Assembly (NCBI GenBank): GCA_028824015.1
Contig: JAPPFC010000055.1
Span: 1-40,505, forward strand
Reading direction: 5' to 3'
Length of the DNA: 40,505 nucleotides
From: a bacterium
Lineage (GTDB): Bacteria; Actinomycetota; Acidimicrobiia; Spongiisociales; ZC4RG35
Part shown: positions 16,728 through 24,923 of the stretch, one piece after another
Layout of the letters: the number at the start of each line of letters is the position of its first letter
How positions within the stretch are numbered: position 1 is the stretch's first letter
The notes under the pieces: model-generated
What the model saw: the letters and a program-made list of their open reading frames with translations, nothing else
What the model was told of the DNA's origin: nothing
Database searches by the model: none
Position numbers and translations under genes: made by a program

Positions 16728-17500
16728 CCCATCCCCGGGGTTGCGCCCAGCACGCCCCCATCCACCGGAAGCGTCACTCCCGTTATCCAGGAGGCATTCT
16801 CCGAACACAGAAACGCGACAGCTCGGGCCACGTCCCGGGGATCTCCGAGCCTTTGCATGGGGTGGAGCCGGGCCGTGCCCATCGGGTCCGACTCCCACAG
16901 CATGGCCGACAACCGGGTCTTGATCACGGCCGGCGCCACCGCGTTGACCCGCACCAGGGGCGCCAGTTCCATGGCAAGCTGGCCGGTCATGTGGATCAGG
17001 GCCGCCTTGGAGATGTTGTAGGCGCCCAGGAAGGGGGCAGGACGAATTCCTCCCACCGAGGCCACATTCACCACGCAACCGCCGTGGGACCCCATCCATT
17101 GCGCCCAGGCCTCCTGGGTCCAGACCAGCGGGGCCCGCTGGTTCACGGCCCAGGTCTTGTCGACTGCGTCCCGAGAAACCTCCATGAGGTTGCCGGCGCC
17201 AGGATTGGTGCCGGCGTTGTTCACCAATATGTCACAGCTCCCGAACCGCTCGATCGTCTCCCGGACCGCTCGGGCGGCGTGGCCGTCATCGTCAGCCCTG
17301 GCCACGGTCGGCAGAACCCTCTCGGAATCTCTCCCTTCCGCCTTCAACCGGGCAACCGCCTCCTCCAGGTTCCCGGGCCGCCGGGAGGTGATCGCCACCC
17401 CGGCCGCCCCCAGATCCAACAACTCGGCGGCGACCGCCAGGCCGATGCCCCTGCTGCCACCGGTGATGACCGCCACCTTGTCCTCGATGCCCCAGCTCAA
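16724..17500 (-). CDS. Short-chain dehydrogenase/reductase (SDR), classical type
   Basis: A 258-residue oxidoreductase with the standard SDR motifs: the cofactor loop TGGSRGIG (about 14-21), NNAG (about 94-97), catalytic Ser in NVASVGG, and the YNISK pair of Tyr and Lys (about 159-163). The C-terminal WITGVTLPVDGG is typical. An Arg after the first strand (SRRPG) suggests NADP preference. The substrate is unknown; many family members act on acyl carriers or alcohols. The start is TTG at 17500, with GGAGG about 10 nt upstream; no better start is near. It overlaps cofG by 4 bp and follows ispG by 38 bp, so it sits between isoprenoid and F420 genes, but a specific role in either pathway is not shown. 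Confidence 0.9.
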   Translation of the reverse strand: MSWGIEDKVAVITGGSRGIGLAVAAELLDLGAAGVAITSRRPGNLEEAVARLKAEGRDSERVLPTVARADDDGHAARAVRETIERFGSCDILVNNAGTNPGAGNLMEVSRDAVDKTWAVNQRAPLVWTQEAWAQWMGSHGGCVVNVASVGGIRPAPFLGAYNISKAALIHMTGQLAMELAPLVRVNAVAPAVIKTRLSAMLWESDPMGTARLHPMQRLGDPRDVARAVAFLCSENASWITGVTLPVDGGVLGATPGMG

Positions 17501-17538
17501 ACTCTCAGTCCTCCGACGGTTGACGCCACCAAGGAAGG

Positions 17539-18774
17539 CTACGTCTTCTTCCCTCGTGCGATTATCTCCACCCGCTGACGGCGCTCCGTCGCGGAATTCG
17601 CATCGGGATTGATCTGCAGCGACCGGAGGCGGTCGGCCTCCGCCTCCCTGGCCGCGGACCGGTCCGCCGCCGCCAAACGCGCCTCCACCCCTTCCTCAAC
17701 CAGACGCCGGCCCTCGGACACCAGGGCCTCCACCATCTCGGACTCGGGCACCACGGCCACCACTTCGCCCCTGATGAACAGATGCCCCCGGCCCCGACCC
17801 GCGGCGATGCCCAGATCGGCCGACCGGGCCTCCCCCGGGCCGTTCACCACGCACCCCATCACCGCCACCTGGATGGGCAGGTCCTCTTTCTCCAGCGCTT
17901 CCTGGGCAACCTGAGCCACCTCGATCACATCAACCTCCGCCCGCCCGCAGGAAGGGCAGGCAATCAAATCGAGGCTGCGGCGTTCCCGCAAACCCAGGTA
18001 CTCCAACAGGCGGCGCCCCGACTCCGCTTCCTCCACCGGGTCGGCGGTCAAGGAGAACCGGATGGTGTCCCCGATGCCCTCCATCAGGAGGGTGGCAATT
18101 CCCGCCACCGACTTGATCAGACCCCCCGGAAGGGGACCCGCCTCCGTCACCCCCAGGTGAAGCGGGTAGTCCACCGTGTCCGACAAGAGACGGTAGGACT
18201 CGATCATGGTCGGGACGTGGGAATGTTTGACAGAGATCTTGATGTCGGAGAAATCGACCTCCTCCAGGTACCGGATCTCCAGCAGAGCCGACTCCACCAA
18301 CGCTTCCGGCGTGGCGTCTCCGTGGCGGCTGAGTATGTCCTTGTCAAGTGAACCGGCGTTGACCCCGACGCGGATCGGGACCTGCCGTTCGGCGGCCGCA
18401 AGGGCCACTTCCTTGATGTGGCTGGGACGGCGGATGTTGCCCGGGTTGAGCCGCAGGCCGGAAACCCCGCTCTCCAGGGCGGCCAGGGCCAAACGGTATT
18501 GGAAGTGGATGTCCGCGATTATCGGAACCGGGCTACGGGGAACGATCTCCGCCAGGCCTTGGGCGGCATCCACGGTGTTGCAGGTGATCCTCACCAGGTC
18601 GGCGCCCGCTCCCGCCAAGGCATACACCTGGGCCAGGGTGCCGTCCACGTCATGGGTCTTGGTGGTGGTCATCGACTGCACGGTGATCGGGGCGTCGCCT
18701 CCGACCTGCACCGATCCAACCTTGATAGCGCGGGTGCGCCGCCTGGGGCGAACGAAAGAGCGGGCGTCTCTCAC
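17539..18774 (-). CDS. ispG: 4-hydroxy-3-methylbut-2-enyl diphosphate synthase (flavodoxin/ferredoxin)
   Basis: A 411-residue iron-sulfur enzyme of the MEP isoprenoid pathway that converts methylerythritol cyclodiphosphate to HMBPP. Visible motifs are VQSMTTTKTHDVDGT near the N-terminus, VRITCNT, ADIHF, RLNPGNI and RVGVNAGSL in the barrel domain, and the C-terminal cluster ligands CPSCGR and GCVVNGPGEA. The tail after about residue 360 is Ala/Arg/Glu-rich and longer than in many homologues. It starts at GTG 18774, overlapping the rseP stop by 4 bp (GTGA). The product feeds the squalene and polyprenyl genes found at 31-35 kb. Confidence 0.95.
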   Translation of the reverse strand: MRDARSFVRPRRRTRAIKVGSVQVGGDAPITVQSMTTTKTHDVDGTLAQVYALAGAGADLVRITCNTVDAAQGLAEIVPRSPVPIIADIHFQYRLALAALESGVSGLRLNPGNIRRPSHIKEVALAAAERQVPIRVGVNAGSLDKDILSRHGDATPEALVESALLEIRYLEEVDFSDIKISVKHSHVPTMIESYRLLSDTVDYPLHLGVTEAGPLPGGLIKSVAGIATLLMEGIGDTIRFSLTADPVEEAESGRRLLEYLGLRERRSLDLIACPSCGRAEVDVIEVAQVAQEALEKEDLPIQVAVMGCVVNGPGEARSADLGIAAGRGRGHLFIRGEVVAVVPESEMVEALVSEGRRLVEEGVEARLAAADRSAAREAEADRLRSLQINPDANSATERRQRVEIIARGKKT

Positions 18775-19874
18775 AGGCGGATGGGGTCGATCACATCCAG
18801 CACCAGGGCCGCCACTCCCAGGAAGATCACCAGCACGGTCACCACTGCCGCGATGGAAATGAGCACTCTCGGCCGAGCGCGGCGTTTCAGGACCTTCTCA
18901 TAGAGCGCCACCGCCACATGCCCACCGTCCAGCGGGTACGCGGGAATGACATTGAACACACCCAGCACGACGTTCAAATATGCTAACAACCTCACCACAT
19001 TGGCCACGCCCCGTTCGCCGATCTGCGCTCCGATGTTGGCCAACCCGATCGGACTAACCGGACGGTTGTCCTCCGAGACCTCGCCTCCCAGAATCCCCCC
19101 GGCCAACTCCGCCAGGGAGGAGGGGCTCACCAACTGCCCGATCGCCGTGAAGGTGAGGCCCACCGCCTCCGCGATATCACTCGAGGCGGTCGCGATCGCC
19201 CCTCCCAAACCCACCGAGCGCGTCTCGAGGGCCGGTCCTACACCCAGAAAACCCCGCTCCACGCCTTCTGAGTCAAGGCGAGTGGCCAATGTCGTCTCCA
19301 CCGTTCTGATCACGCCATCCCTGCTCAGCATGATGCGCACGGTCTGACCCGGACGCTCCGCCAGTACCCTTGCCGTCTCCTCCCAGCTCTCCGTGGGCAG
19401 GCCGTCAAGCATCAGAATCTGGTCCCCGGCTTGGATCCCCGCATCGGCTGCCGGGGTGGCGGACCCGTCGGCCAGTTGGTCCACCACCTGCATGACCTGA
19501 TTGGTGTAGCCGGTGACGCCCACCACCAGGAACAGACCGACCAGGATCAGAAAGGCCATCAGAAAGTTCATGGCCACACCGCTGAGAGCCACCGTCATCT
19601 TCTGCCAGAATTTCTTGTGGTAATAGGAGCGCTCCGGGTCGGTTTCGTCTTCCTGAAAGGGCCCCATGCCTGCGATTTTCACGAATCCCCCGAAGGGCAG
19701 GAGACGGAAGCCGTACTCGGTCTCCCCCTTCTTCACCGACCACAACCTCGGGCCGAAGCCGAAGAACATCTCGGTTGCCTTCATTCCGGTGGCGCGGGCC
19801 GCCAGGAAATGACCCAGTTCATGTACGGTGACAAAGAACACGATCCCCAGCAGGACCACCAAGGCTCCCACCAT
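18771..19874 (-). CDS. rseP: RIP metalloprotease RseP (site-2 protease)
   Basis: A 367-residue membrane zinc protease that cuts anti-sigma factors or other membrane proteins within the bilayer. HELGH lies at 18-22 in the first membrane helix (two His ligands and catalytic Glu); the third ligand is the Asp of NVIPAYPLDGGH in the C-terminal helices. One PDZ domain is visible (AGIQAGDQILMLDG, about 145-160), as in actinobacterial homologues, versus two in E. coli. A TTG at 19877 opens the frame, but the ATG at 19874 is 7 nt from GGGAGG and is preferred. It overlaps ispG. The usual dxr gene is missing between cdsA and this gene. Confidence 0.94.
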   Translation of the reverse strand: MVGALVVLLGIVFFVTVHELGHFLAARATGMKATEMFFGFGPRLWSVKKGETEYGFRLLPFGGFVKIAGMGPFQEDETDPERSYYHKKFWQKMTVALSGVAMNFLMAFLILVGLFLVVGVTGYTNQVMQVVDQLADGSATPAADAGIQAGDQILMLDGLPTESWEETARVLAERPGQTVRIMLSRDGVIRTVETTLATRLDSEGVERGFLGVGPALETRSVGLGGAIATASSDIAEAVGLTFTAIGQLVSPSSLAELAGGILGGEVSEDNRPVSPIGLANIGAQIGERGVANVVRLLAYLNVVLGVFNVIPAYPLDGGHVAVALYEKVLKRRARPRVLISIAAVVTVLVIFLGVAALVLDVIDPIRL

Positions 19875-19931
19875 CAAAACACCTCCCTTCCGGTCGGGCC
19901 GAGGATACCAAACCGGGGAAGAAGCAGGCCC

Positions 19932-21044
19932 CTAGAGGTAGTCAAACACCGAAAATAGGTAATAGGCGCCCGGGAACACCAACAACAACCCGTCGATCCT
20001 GTCCAGTATGCCGCCATGCCCGGGCAGCAGGGAACTCATGTCCTTGAGGCCGATCGACCGCTTCACGGCCGACTCCATGCCGTCTCCGAGAGGGGCGAGC
20101 ACCGAGACGACCGCCGCCAGGAACAGCGCCTGATAGAGGGTGAGAACCGAAAAGGTGGGCAGGGTGGAGAAGATGGCGGCTATGGCGAAGGTGGCGAACA
20201 CTCCTCCCAGCAATCCCTCCAGGGTCTTCTTGGACGAAAGGGAGGGAGAGAGAGGCCGGTTCCCCAACCCCCGGCCCACCACGAACGCCGCGGTGTCGAA
20301 AACCGAGTTCAAAAGCAACACCCAAACCAGAAGCGCCACTCCGTCCTCGGCGCCGCCAATCACCACCGCGTAGGAGAGAAGGGAGATCCAGATCATCCCG
20401 AGCAATGTCAGGGTGGCGTTCTCCAACGCCATTCTGCGGGAGGCCGCGGCATAGAAAAGCAGAACCAATGCCAATGCGCCAACCAGCACTCCTCCCATCG
20501 ATCCCAGCCCCGACACGTGGGCTGCGACTCCCGCCCCCAAGGTCCCCGCCAGTCCCAACAGGGCCATGGGCCGGTAGCCCACAGAGCGGACGGCCATGTA
20601 GAACTCGACCAATCCCAGGCCCATGGTCACCAATATCAAACCGGTCAGCCATGCCCCGCCCAGGTAGAGAACGATTATCAGCACTCCGACCATCACCATT
20701 GCGCTGACTATCCGTGTGACAAGGTCCGAAGATTGGGCCTGCTCCGCCGCCTCGACTTCTTCGGTCGCCATCCCGGTTCGTCCGGTCACGTCTTCGAATC
20801 CCAACATTCCCGACTCGACGCCAGGTATGGCCGCCGACACAGCTTGCTGGCGGTGCTCCCTGGCTTCGGCCTCCATCACTTCCTCGGCCAAGGCTTGATG
20901 CTGGGTCGTGCGGCTGTCAAAGACACTCTCCCCCGTCAAGACCGGATCGGGCTCCTCGGACTCCGTCTGCCGTACCGGCCTGATGGGGGTCGGTTCCTCG
21001 TCAGGTTCCCAGTCGGGAACCCAGGTGGTGTCAGGCGGTTTCAT
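19932..21044 (-). CDS. cdsA: Phosphatidate cytidylyltransferase
   Basis: A 370-residue membrane enzyme making CDP-diacylglycerol from CTP and phosphatidic acid. Residues about 1-105 form an acidic, hydrophilic cytoplasmic extension with no recognised domain; several membrane helices follow. The C-terminal signature is clear: SSKKTLEG, then GDGMESAVKRSIGLKDMSSLLPGHGGILDRIDG (seen in pieces from about 275 to 350). Bacterial CdsA without the extension is about 270 residues; acidic tails of this kind are common in actinobacteria. The ATG at 21044 is 6 bp beyond the frr stop, and its GGAGGT lies within the end of frr. A 57-bp gap separates it from rseP. Confidence 0.94.
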   Translation of the reverse strand: MKPPDTTWVPDWEPDEEPTPIRPVRQTESEEPDPVLTGESVFDSRTTQHQALAEEVMEAEAREHRQQAVSAAIPGVESGMLGFEDVTGRTGMATEEVEAAEQAQSSDLVTRIVSAMVMVGVLIIVLYLGGAWLTGLILVTMGLGLVEFYMAVRSVGYRPMALLGLAGTLGAGVAAHVSGLGSMGGVLVGALALVLLFYAAASRRMALENATLTLLGMIWISLLSYAVVIGGAEDGVALLVWVLLLNSVFDTAAFVVGRGLGNRPLSPSLSSKKTLEGLLGGVFATFAIAAIFSTLPTFSVLTLYQALFLAAVVSVLAPLGDGMESAVKRSIGLKDMSSLLPGHGGILDRIDGLLLVFPGAYYLFSVFDYL

Positions 21045-21050
21045 TTACCG

Positions 21051-21602
21051 CTATACCTCCAGCAACTCGGCTTCCTTGCGCTTCAGCAACTCATCCACCT
21101 GTTTTACCGTCTGATCGGTCAGATCCTGGAGCTTGCGTTCGGCGCGGTGAAGGTCGTCATCCGAGCATAACCCCTTGAGGGCTTCCAAGTCTGACTTTGC
21201 TCCGCGGCGCACGTTCCGGATCGATACCCTGCCATCCTCCGCCTGCCTTCGGACTATGCGAATCAACTCCATCCGGCGTTCCTCGGTCAGGGGGGGAAAG
21301 GCCAGCCTGATCAACACCCCGTCGTTGGCCGGGTTGATCCCGAGAGTGGAACTGTGGAGAGCCTTCTCTATCTCGGGAATGGCGCTCTTGTCGTATGGAT
21401 GGATCACCAACAGCCGCGGGTCAGGAACCGTGAAGTTGGCAAGTTGCTGTAGGGGAAGGGAGGCGCCGTAGTAGTTGACCCGCAGGTTCTGGACGATCTG
21501 AGGATTGGCCCGACCGGTTCGCACCACCGCGAATTGCCCGGTCACGAATTCCACGGAGCTCTCCATCAGGAGATTGGCTTCCTCCAGAACCTCGTCGATC
21601 AT
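21051..21602 (-). CDS. frr: Ribosome recycling factor
   Basis: A 183-residue factor that, with EF-G, splits post-termination ribosomes. The sequence matches the family end to end: VRTGRANP (about 28-35), YYGASLPLQQLANFTVPDPR, IHPYDKSAIPEIEKAL, GINPANDGVLIRLAFPPLTEERR, and the C-terminal long helix ending in LLKRKEAELLEV. Normal length is about 185 residues. It lies 9 bp downstream of pyrH and 6 bp upstream of cdsA, in the standard order tsf-pyrH-frr-cdsA. Confidence 0.97.
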   Translation of the reverse strand: MIDEVLEEANLLMESSVEFVTGQFAVVRTGRANPQIVQNLRVNYYGASLPLQQLANFTVPDPRLLVIHPYDKSAIPEIEKALHSSTLGINPANDGVLIRLAFPPLTEERRMELIRIVRRQAEDGRVSIRNVRRGAKSDLEALKGLCSDDDLHRAERKLQDLTDQTVKQVDELLKRKEAELLEV

Positions 21603-21611
21603 GAGAACTTC

Positions 21612-22322
21612 CTAGCCCACCCTGGTGCCGAGCGGCTCGCCGATCAGGGCCCGGTGCACATTGCCCGGCCCGGACATGTCAAATACAACGATAGGGAGTC
21701 CGTGCTCTCGACACAGCGTAATGGCGGTCATATCCATCACCTTGAGGTTCTGTGAGATGACGTCCATATAGGAAGCAGCCTCCAGGAGCCGGGCGGAGGA
21801 GTCGAGATGAGGATCGGCACTGTACACACCGTCCACCTTGGAAGCCTTCAGCACCACTTCCGCCCCGATCTCTATGGCCCGCAGCGCCGCGGTGGTGTCG
21901 GTCGTGAAAAACGGGTTGCCGGTTCCGGCCACGAAGATCACGATCCGCCCCTTCTCAAGGTGGCGAATCGCACGGTTGCGGATGTACGGTTCGCTGACCT
22001 GCCGCATGGTGATGGCGCTCATAACCCGGGTGGTCATCCCGTGTTTCTCCAAGGCGTCACGCAGGGCCAAGCCGTTCATCACCGTGGCGAGCATCCCCAT
22101 GTAGTCGGCCGTGGCCGGATCGAGGCCTCGTGCGGCCAGAGCGGTGCCCCGAAAGAAGTTCCCCCCTCCCACGACCACCGAGATCTCGGTTCCGACCGCC
22201 CGCGCCTTGCTTATCTCCCCGGCAAGGGACGCCACTGTGGCCGGATCGATCCCGAAACCCCCTTCCTGTTCACAGAATGCCTCCCCTGACAGCTTGAGGA
22301 GAACTCGACGGGAGGAGGTCAT
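21612..22322 (-). CDS. pyrH: UMP kinase
   Basis: A 236-residue hexameric kinase phosphorylating UMP to UDP. Motifs: LLKLSGEAF (about 8-16), [11 protein letters not shown] (about 49-59), [33 protein letters not shown] (about 130-149), and [14 protein letters not shown]. The length is typical (about 240). The ATG at 22322 shares its first base with the tsf stop codon. Bacterial PyrH is controlled by UTP and GTP; nothing in the sequence suggests a departure from that. Confidence 0.97.
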   Translation of the reverse strand: MTSSRRVLLKLSGEAFCEQEGGFGIDPATVASLAGEISKARAVGTEISVVVGGGNFFRGTALAARGLDPATADYMGMLATVMNGLALRDALEKHGMTTRVMSAITMRQVSEPYIRNRAIRHLEKGRIVIFVAGTGNPFFTTDTTAALRAIEIGAEVVLKASKVDGVYSADPHLDSSARLLEAASYMDVISQNLKVMDMTAITLCREHGLPIVVFDMSGPGNVHRALIGEPLGTRVG

Positions 22323-22942
22323 CAGGACTCCTGCTCGCCCACCGCCAGTCGCGCCACCCGGCGGATCTTGACATTTTCACCCACCCGCGCAGCCAGGGTC
22401 TTCACCATGTCTCCCACCGTTCCCTCGTATTTCTGGGAGTTGACGAACTCCTGGTCATTGAGAACGTTTTCAACAAAGAATTTCTCCATGCGGCCGTCCA
22501 CTATCCGGGGAATGATCGCGTCAGGTTTGCCTTCCGACCGCGCGCTGCGCGCGATGAGGTCGCGCTCATGGGAGATGACATCGCCCGGAACCTCATCCCG
22601 CTCGATCCAGCGGGGCGCAGACCACGACACATGCATGGCGATATCGTCGGCAACCTCGTTGAATTCCGGGCTCTTGGCGACAAAGTCCGTCTCACAGGCC
22701 AACTCGACCAGGACACCCATCACCGGATGGCCGGACTGATGGTGAAGGTAACTTCCAACCGTCCCCTCATTGGCGTCGCGATCGGCCCGTTTGGCGGCTT
22801 GGGCGAGGCCCCGTTCCCGGAGGAGATCATGGGCTTTGTCCATGTCCCCGCCGGCCTCAACGAGCGCCTTCTTGGCGTCCATCATTCCCACTCCGGCCTG
22901 TCGGCGTAGACGCTGGACGTCCTTGGCTGTGAACTCGGCCAC
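22322..22942 (-). CDS. tsf: Elongation factor Ts
   Basis: A 206-residue nucleotide exchange factor for EF-Tu. The N-terminal UBA-like domain is [26 protein letters not shown] (read in pieces across about 12-37), with the core motif [13 protein letters not shown] (about 81-93) following. The protein is about 200 residues, the short form seen in Thermus, cyanobacteria and many actinobacterial relatives, rather than the 280-residue E. coli form. It starts at GTG 22942, overlapping the rpsB stop codon, so it depends on rpsB translation. Confidence 0.96.
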   Translation of the reverse strand: MAEFTAKDVQRLRRQAGVGMMDAKKALVEAGGDMDKAHDLLRERGLAQAAKRADRDANEGTVGSYLHHQSGHPVMGVLVELACETDFVAKSPEFNEVADDIAMHVSWSAPRWIERDEVPGDVISHERDLIARSARSEGKPDAIIPRIVDGRMEKFFVENVLNDQEFVNSQKYEGTVGDMVKTLAARVGENVKIRRVARLAVGEQES

Positions 22943-23691
22943 TATCTGCGGCTCCTTGATCGGGATCCGGGAGTCGAACCCTCCGAGGAGGATCCTTTCT
23001 TCTTACTCGCCATCTCTTTTCCCTCCTGGCAGGCGCTTGCCACCAGAGAGCAGAGCAACTCGGCGGAACGGATGGCATCGTCGTTGCCGGGTACAACGTA
23101 GGTTATTGGCTCAGGGTTGCAATTCGAGTCAACCAGGGCCACGATGGGAATCCCCAGGCGGACCGCCTCCCGCACCGCGGTCTCCTCGGCGTTGACGTCT
23201 ATCACGAACACCCCGGCCGGAAGCTCCTGGAGGTCTCTCACTCCTCCCAGGCTTCGGCGGAGCTTCTCGAGGTCTCTCCTGAGACGAAGTCTCTCCTTTT
23301 TGGGGCGAGACTGCATCTCTCCGCTGTTCTCCTCGGTTTCCAGTTCCTTCATGTAGGAAATACGCTGTCGAATGGTCTGGAAGTTGGTGAGCATGCCTCC
23401 CAGCCATCGGAAATTGACATAGGGCATGCCCGCCGACTCGGCGTGCTGGGCGATGCTGTTTCGGGCCTGCTTCTTCGTTCCGATGAAGAGAATCTTCCCC
23501 CCATTGGCCACCGCCTGGCGTACGAAGCCGATCGCATCGTCCAGCAGACGCACCGTCTGCCGGAGGTCGATAATGTGGATGCCGTTGGACTGACCCCACA
23601 GATAGGGGGCCATCTTGGGATTCCACCGGCGGGTTTCATGGCCGAAATGGAGACCCGCATCGATCAGGTCTTTCATTGTGGTAGACGTCAT
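22942..23691 (-). CDS. rpsB: 30S ribosomal protein S2
   Basis: A 249-residue small-subunit protein. The S2 sequence is complete: LIDAGLHFGHETRRWNPKM (about 9-27), IHIIDLRQT, FIGTKKQA, NFRWLGGMLTNF, GVFVIDVNAEETAVREA, and VDSNCNPEPITYVVPGNDDA. The C-terminal tail is Lys/Ser/Arg-rich. An AGGAAGGAGT ribosome binding site stands 7 nt before the ATG at 23691. It is the first gene of the minus-strand array that continues to 11020. Confidence 0.97.
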   Translation of the reverse strand: MTSTTMKDLIDAGLHFGHETRRWNPKMAPYLWGQSNGIHIIDLRQTVRLLDDAIGFVRQAVANGGKILFIGTKKQARNSIAQHAESAGMPYVNFRWLGGMLTNFQTIRQRISYMKELETEENSGEMQSRPKKERLRLRRDLEKLRRSLGGVRDLQELPAGVFVIDVNAEETAVREAVRLGIPIVALVDSNCNPEPITYVVPGNDDAIRSAELLCSLVASACQEGKEMASKKKGSSSEGSTPGSRSRSRR

Positions 23692-23742
23692 ATACCACTC
23701 CTTCCTGGTTTTTCCTCAGCCCGCTGTCCGGTTTCTCCGGTC

Positions 23743-23761
23743 GGCGCCCGCTAAGGGCGCC
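23743..23761 (-). promoter_or_regulatory. Hairpin in the rpsB leader
   Basis: On the minus strand GGCGCCC-TTAGC-GGGCGCC forms a perfect 7-bp GC stem with a 5-nt loop, 51 nt before the rpsB ATG. A smaller ACCGG/CCGG hairpin follows it closely. There is no T-tract after the stem, so a classical terminator is unlikely. S2 is known in other bacteria to repress its own operon through leader RNA; such a role here is inference. Confidence 0.4.
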
Positions 23762-23833
23762 CGCCCCACAGGAAAGACCGTGAAGACCTCTCCCGACCAG
23801 TGGACGAAACGAGCCTGTGACGTTGCCCAAGGC

Positions 23834-23862
23834 ATTTTACAACTCCGGTGAAGGAGTAGGAA
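23834..23862 (-). promoter_or_regulatory. Candidate rpsB promoter
   Basis: On the minus strand TAAAAT (forward 23834-23839; 5 of 6 matches to TATAAT) follows TTCCTA (forward 23857-23862; 3 of 6 to TTGACA) with a 17-bp spacer. Transcription would begin near 23827, giving a leader of about 135 nt that includes the hairpin at 23743-23761. Confidence 0.4.
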
Positions 23863-23916
23863 ACCGGCCGCCGACTCCCCGACGGTTCGCTGCTCAGGTA
23901 TCTCGATGTCCCCGTG

Positions 23917-24810
23917 TCAGGCGCGGGGATGCGTTCGGTGGTGGGTGGAGCGGAGGTGCCGGTTGCTGACGCTGGTGTAGATCTGGGTGGTGCCCAGACT
24001 GGCATGCCCCAGCAGTTCCTGGACACTGCGCAGGTCGGCCCCTCCCTCTATGAGGTGGGTGGCGAAGGAATGGCGGAGGGCGTGGGGGAAACTCCCCAGC
24101 CGGGAACGTACCACACGCCTGATCTGACGAGGGTCCATCCGTCCCCCTCTCACGCCCACGAACAGGGCCTCTCCGGCGCGCGCGCCGGCCAGTGCCGGGC
24201 GTCCGGTCTCCAGCCAGCGGCGAATGGCCCGTTGAGCGGGAATCCCCACGGGTGTGGCGCGGTCTTTCCCTCCCTTCCCCGATACCACTATCAGGTCTCT
24301 TCGGTCAACCTGCGGGACGGTCAGTGCGGCCAGTTCGGAGACCCTGAGTCCCGAGGCATAAGCCAGCTCCAGGATGGCTCGGTCCCTCAAATCGACCGGT
24401 GCCGAGCCATCCACAGCCTCGATGGCATCCGACAACTGCCTCTCCGAGAGCGCCACCGGAAGGCGGGATTCCGCCTTCGGAACGGGAAGAGCGCCGGCGG
24501 GGTTGGAGGGAATGCCACCCCGACTGTGCAGGTCCCCGAAGAAGGACCGAAGGGACGATCCCTTTCGGACCACCGATGAGCGGGCAAACCCGCGGGTGTT
24601 CAGGTAAGCGAAAAACCGCCGGAAGTCATTCCGGTCGATCTCTCCCATAGAACGGCGTCCAACCTTGGCGCACAAGGCAAGGAACTGGGTGATGTCTCCC
24701 CGGTATGCGTTCACCGTGTGCCGGGAGAGTCGGCGCTGGCCCGCGAGGCGACGCAGATAGGCATCCACCTCCTCTTTGGCCCAGTCGGGAAGGACAGATA
24801 CACCAGCCAC
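23917..24810 (-). CDS. xerC: Tyrosine recombinase XerC
   Basis: A 297-residue site-specific recombinase that resolves chromosome dimers. An N-terminal SAM-like core-binding domain (about 8-95) is followed by a catalytic domain holding all active residues: R156 (ASGLRVSEL), K182 (GKGGKDR), H243 and R246 ([10 protein letters not shown]), H269 (LGHAS) and the nucleophile Y278 (TQIYTSV). The length is typical of XerC/XerD, not of phage integrases, and its place after dprA next to rpsB is the classical chromosomal xerC position. The start is GTG 24810; a stop codon lies just upstream in frame, so no longer form is possible. Confidence 0.92.
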   Translation of the reverse strand: MAGVSVLPDWAKEEVDAYLRRLAGQRRLSRHTVNAYRGDITQFLALCAKVGRRSMGEIDRNDFRRFFAYLNTRGFARSSVVRKGSSLRSFFGDLHSRGGIPSNPAGALPVPKAESRLPVALSERQLSDAIEAVDGSAPVDLRDRAILELAYASGLRVSELAALTVPQVDRRDLIVVSGKGGKDRATPVGIPAQRAIRRWLETGRPALAGARAGEALFVGVRGGRMDPRQIRRVVRSRLGSFPHALRHSFATHLIEGGADLRSVQELLGHASLGTTQIYTSVSNRHLRSTHHRTHPRA

Positions 24811-24894
24811 TCACCCAATGCTACGAAGCCCTCCGGGTCGATGCCAGGGTTTTGAATCACGCAGGATTTCAGCCCATCGCGCCCCCTGTGCAAG

Positions 24895-24923
24895 GGCAGT
24901 CACCGGATCCGGTGGCGTCTGCC
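24895..24923 (-). terminator. Hairpin between dprA and xerC
   Basis: An outer GGCAG/CTGCC pair encloses the 14-bp palindrome CACCGGATCCGGTG (24901-24914), starting at the dprA stop codon. As RNA this gives a CACCG/CGGTG stem with a GATC loop plus the outer stem. No T-tract follows, so it may pause or stabilise RNA instead of ending transcription. Confidence 0.3.

Noticed and set aside
16728-17099. Long N-terminal extension of CofG
   Set aside because: The extra 124 codons are out-of-frame reading of the SDR gene; ATG 16727 overlapping the SDR stop starts the conserved protein.
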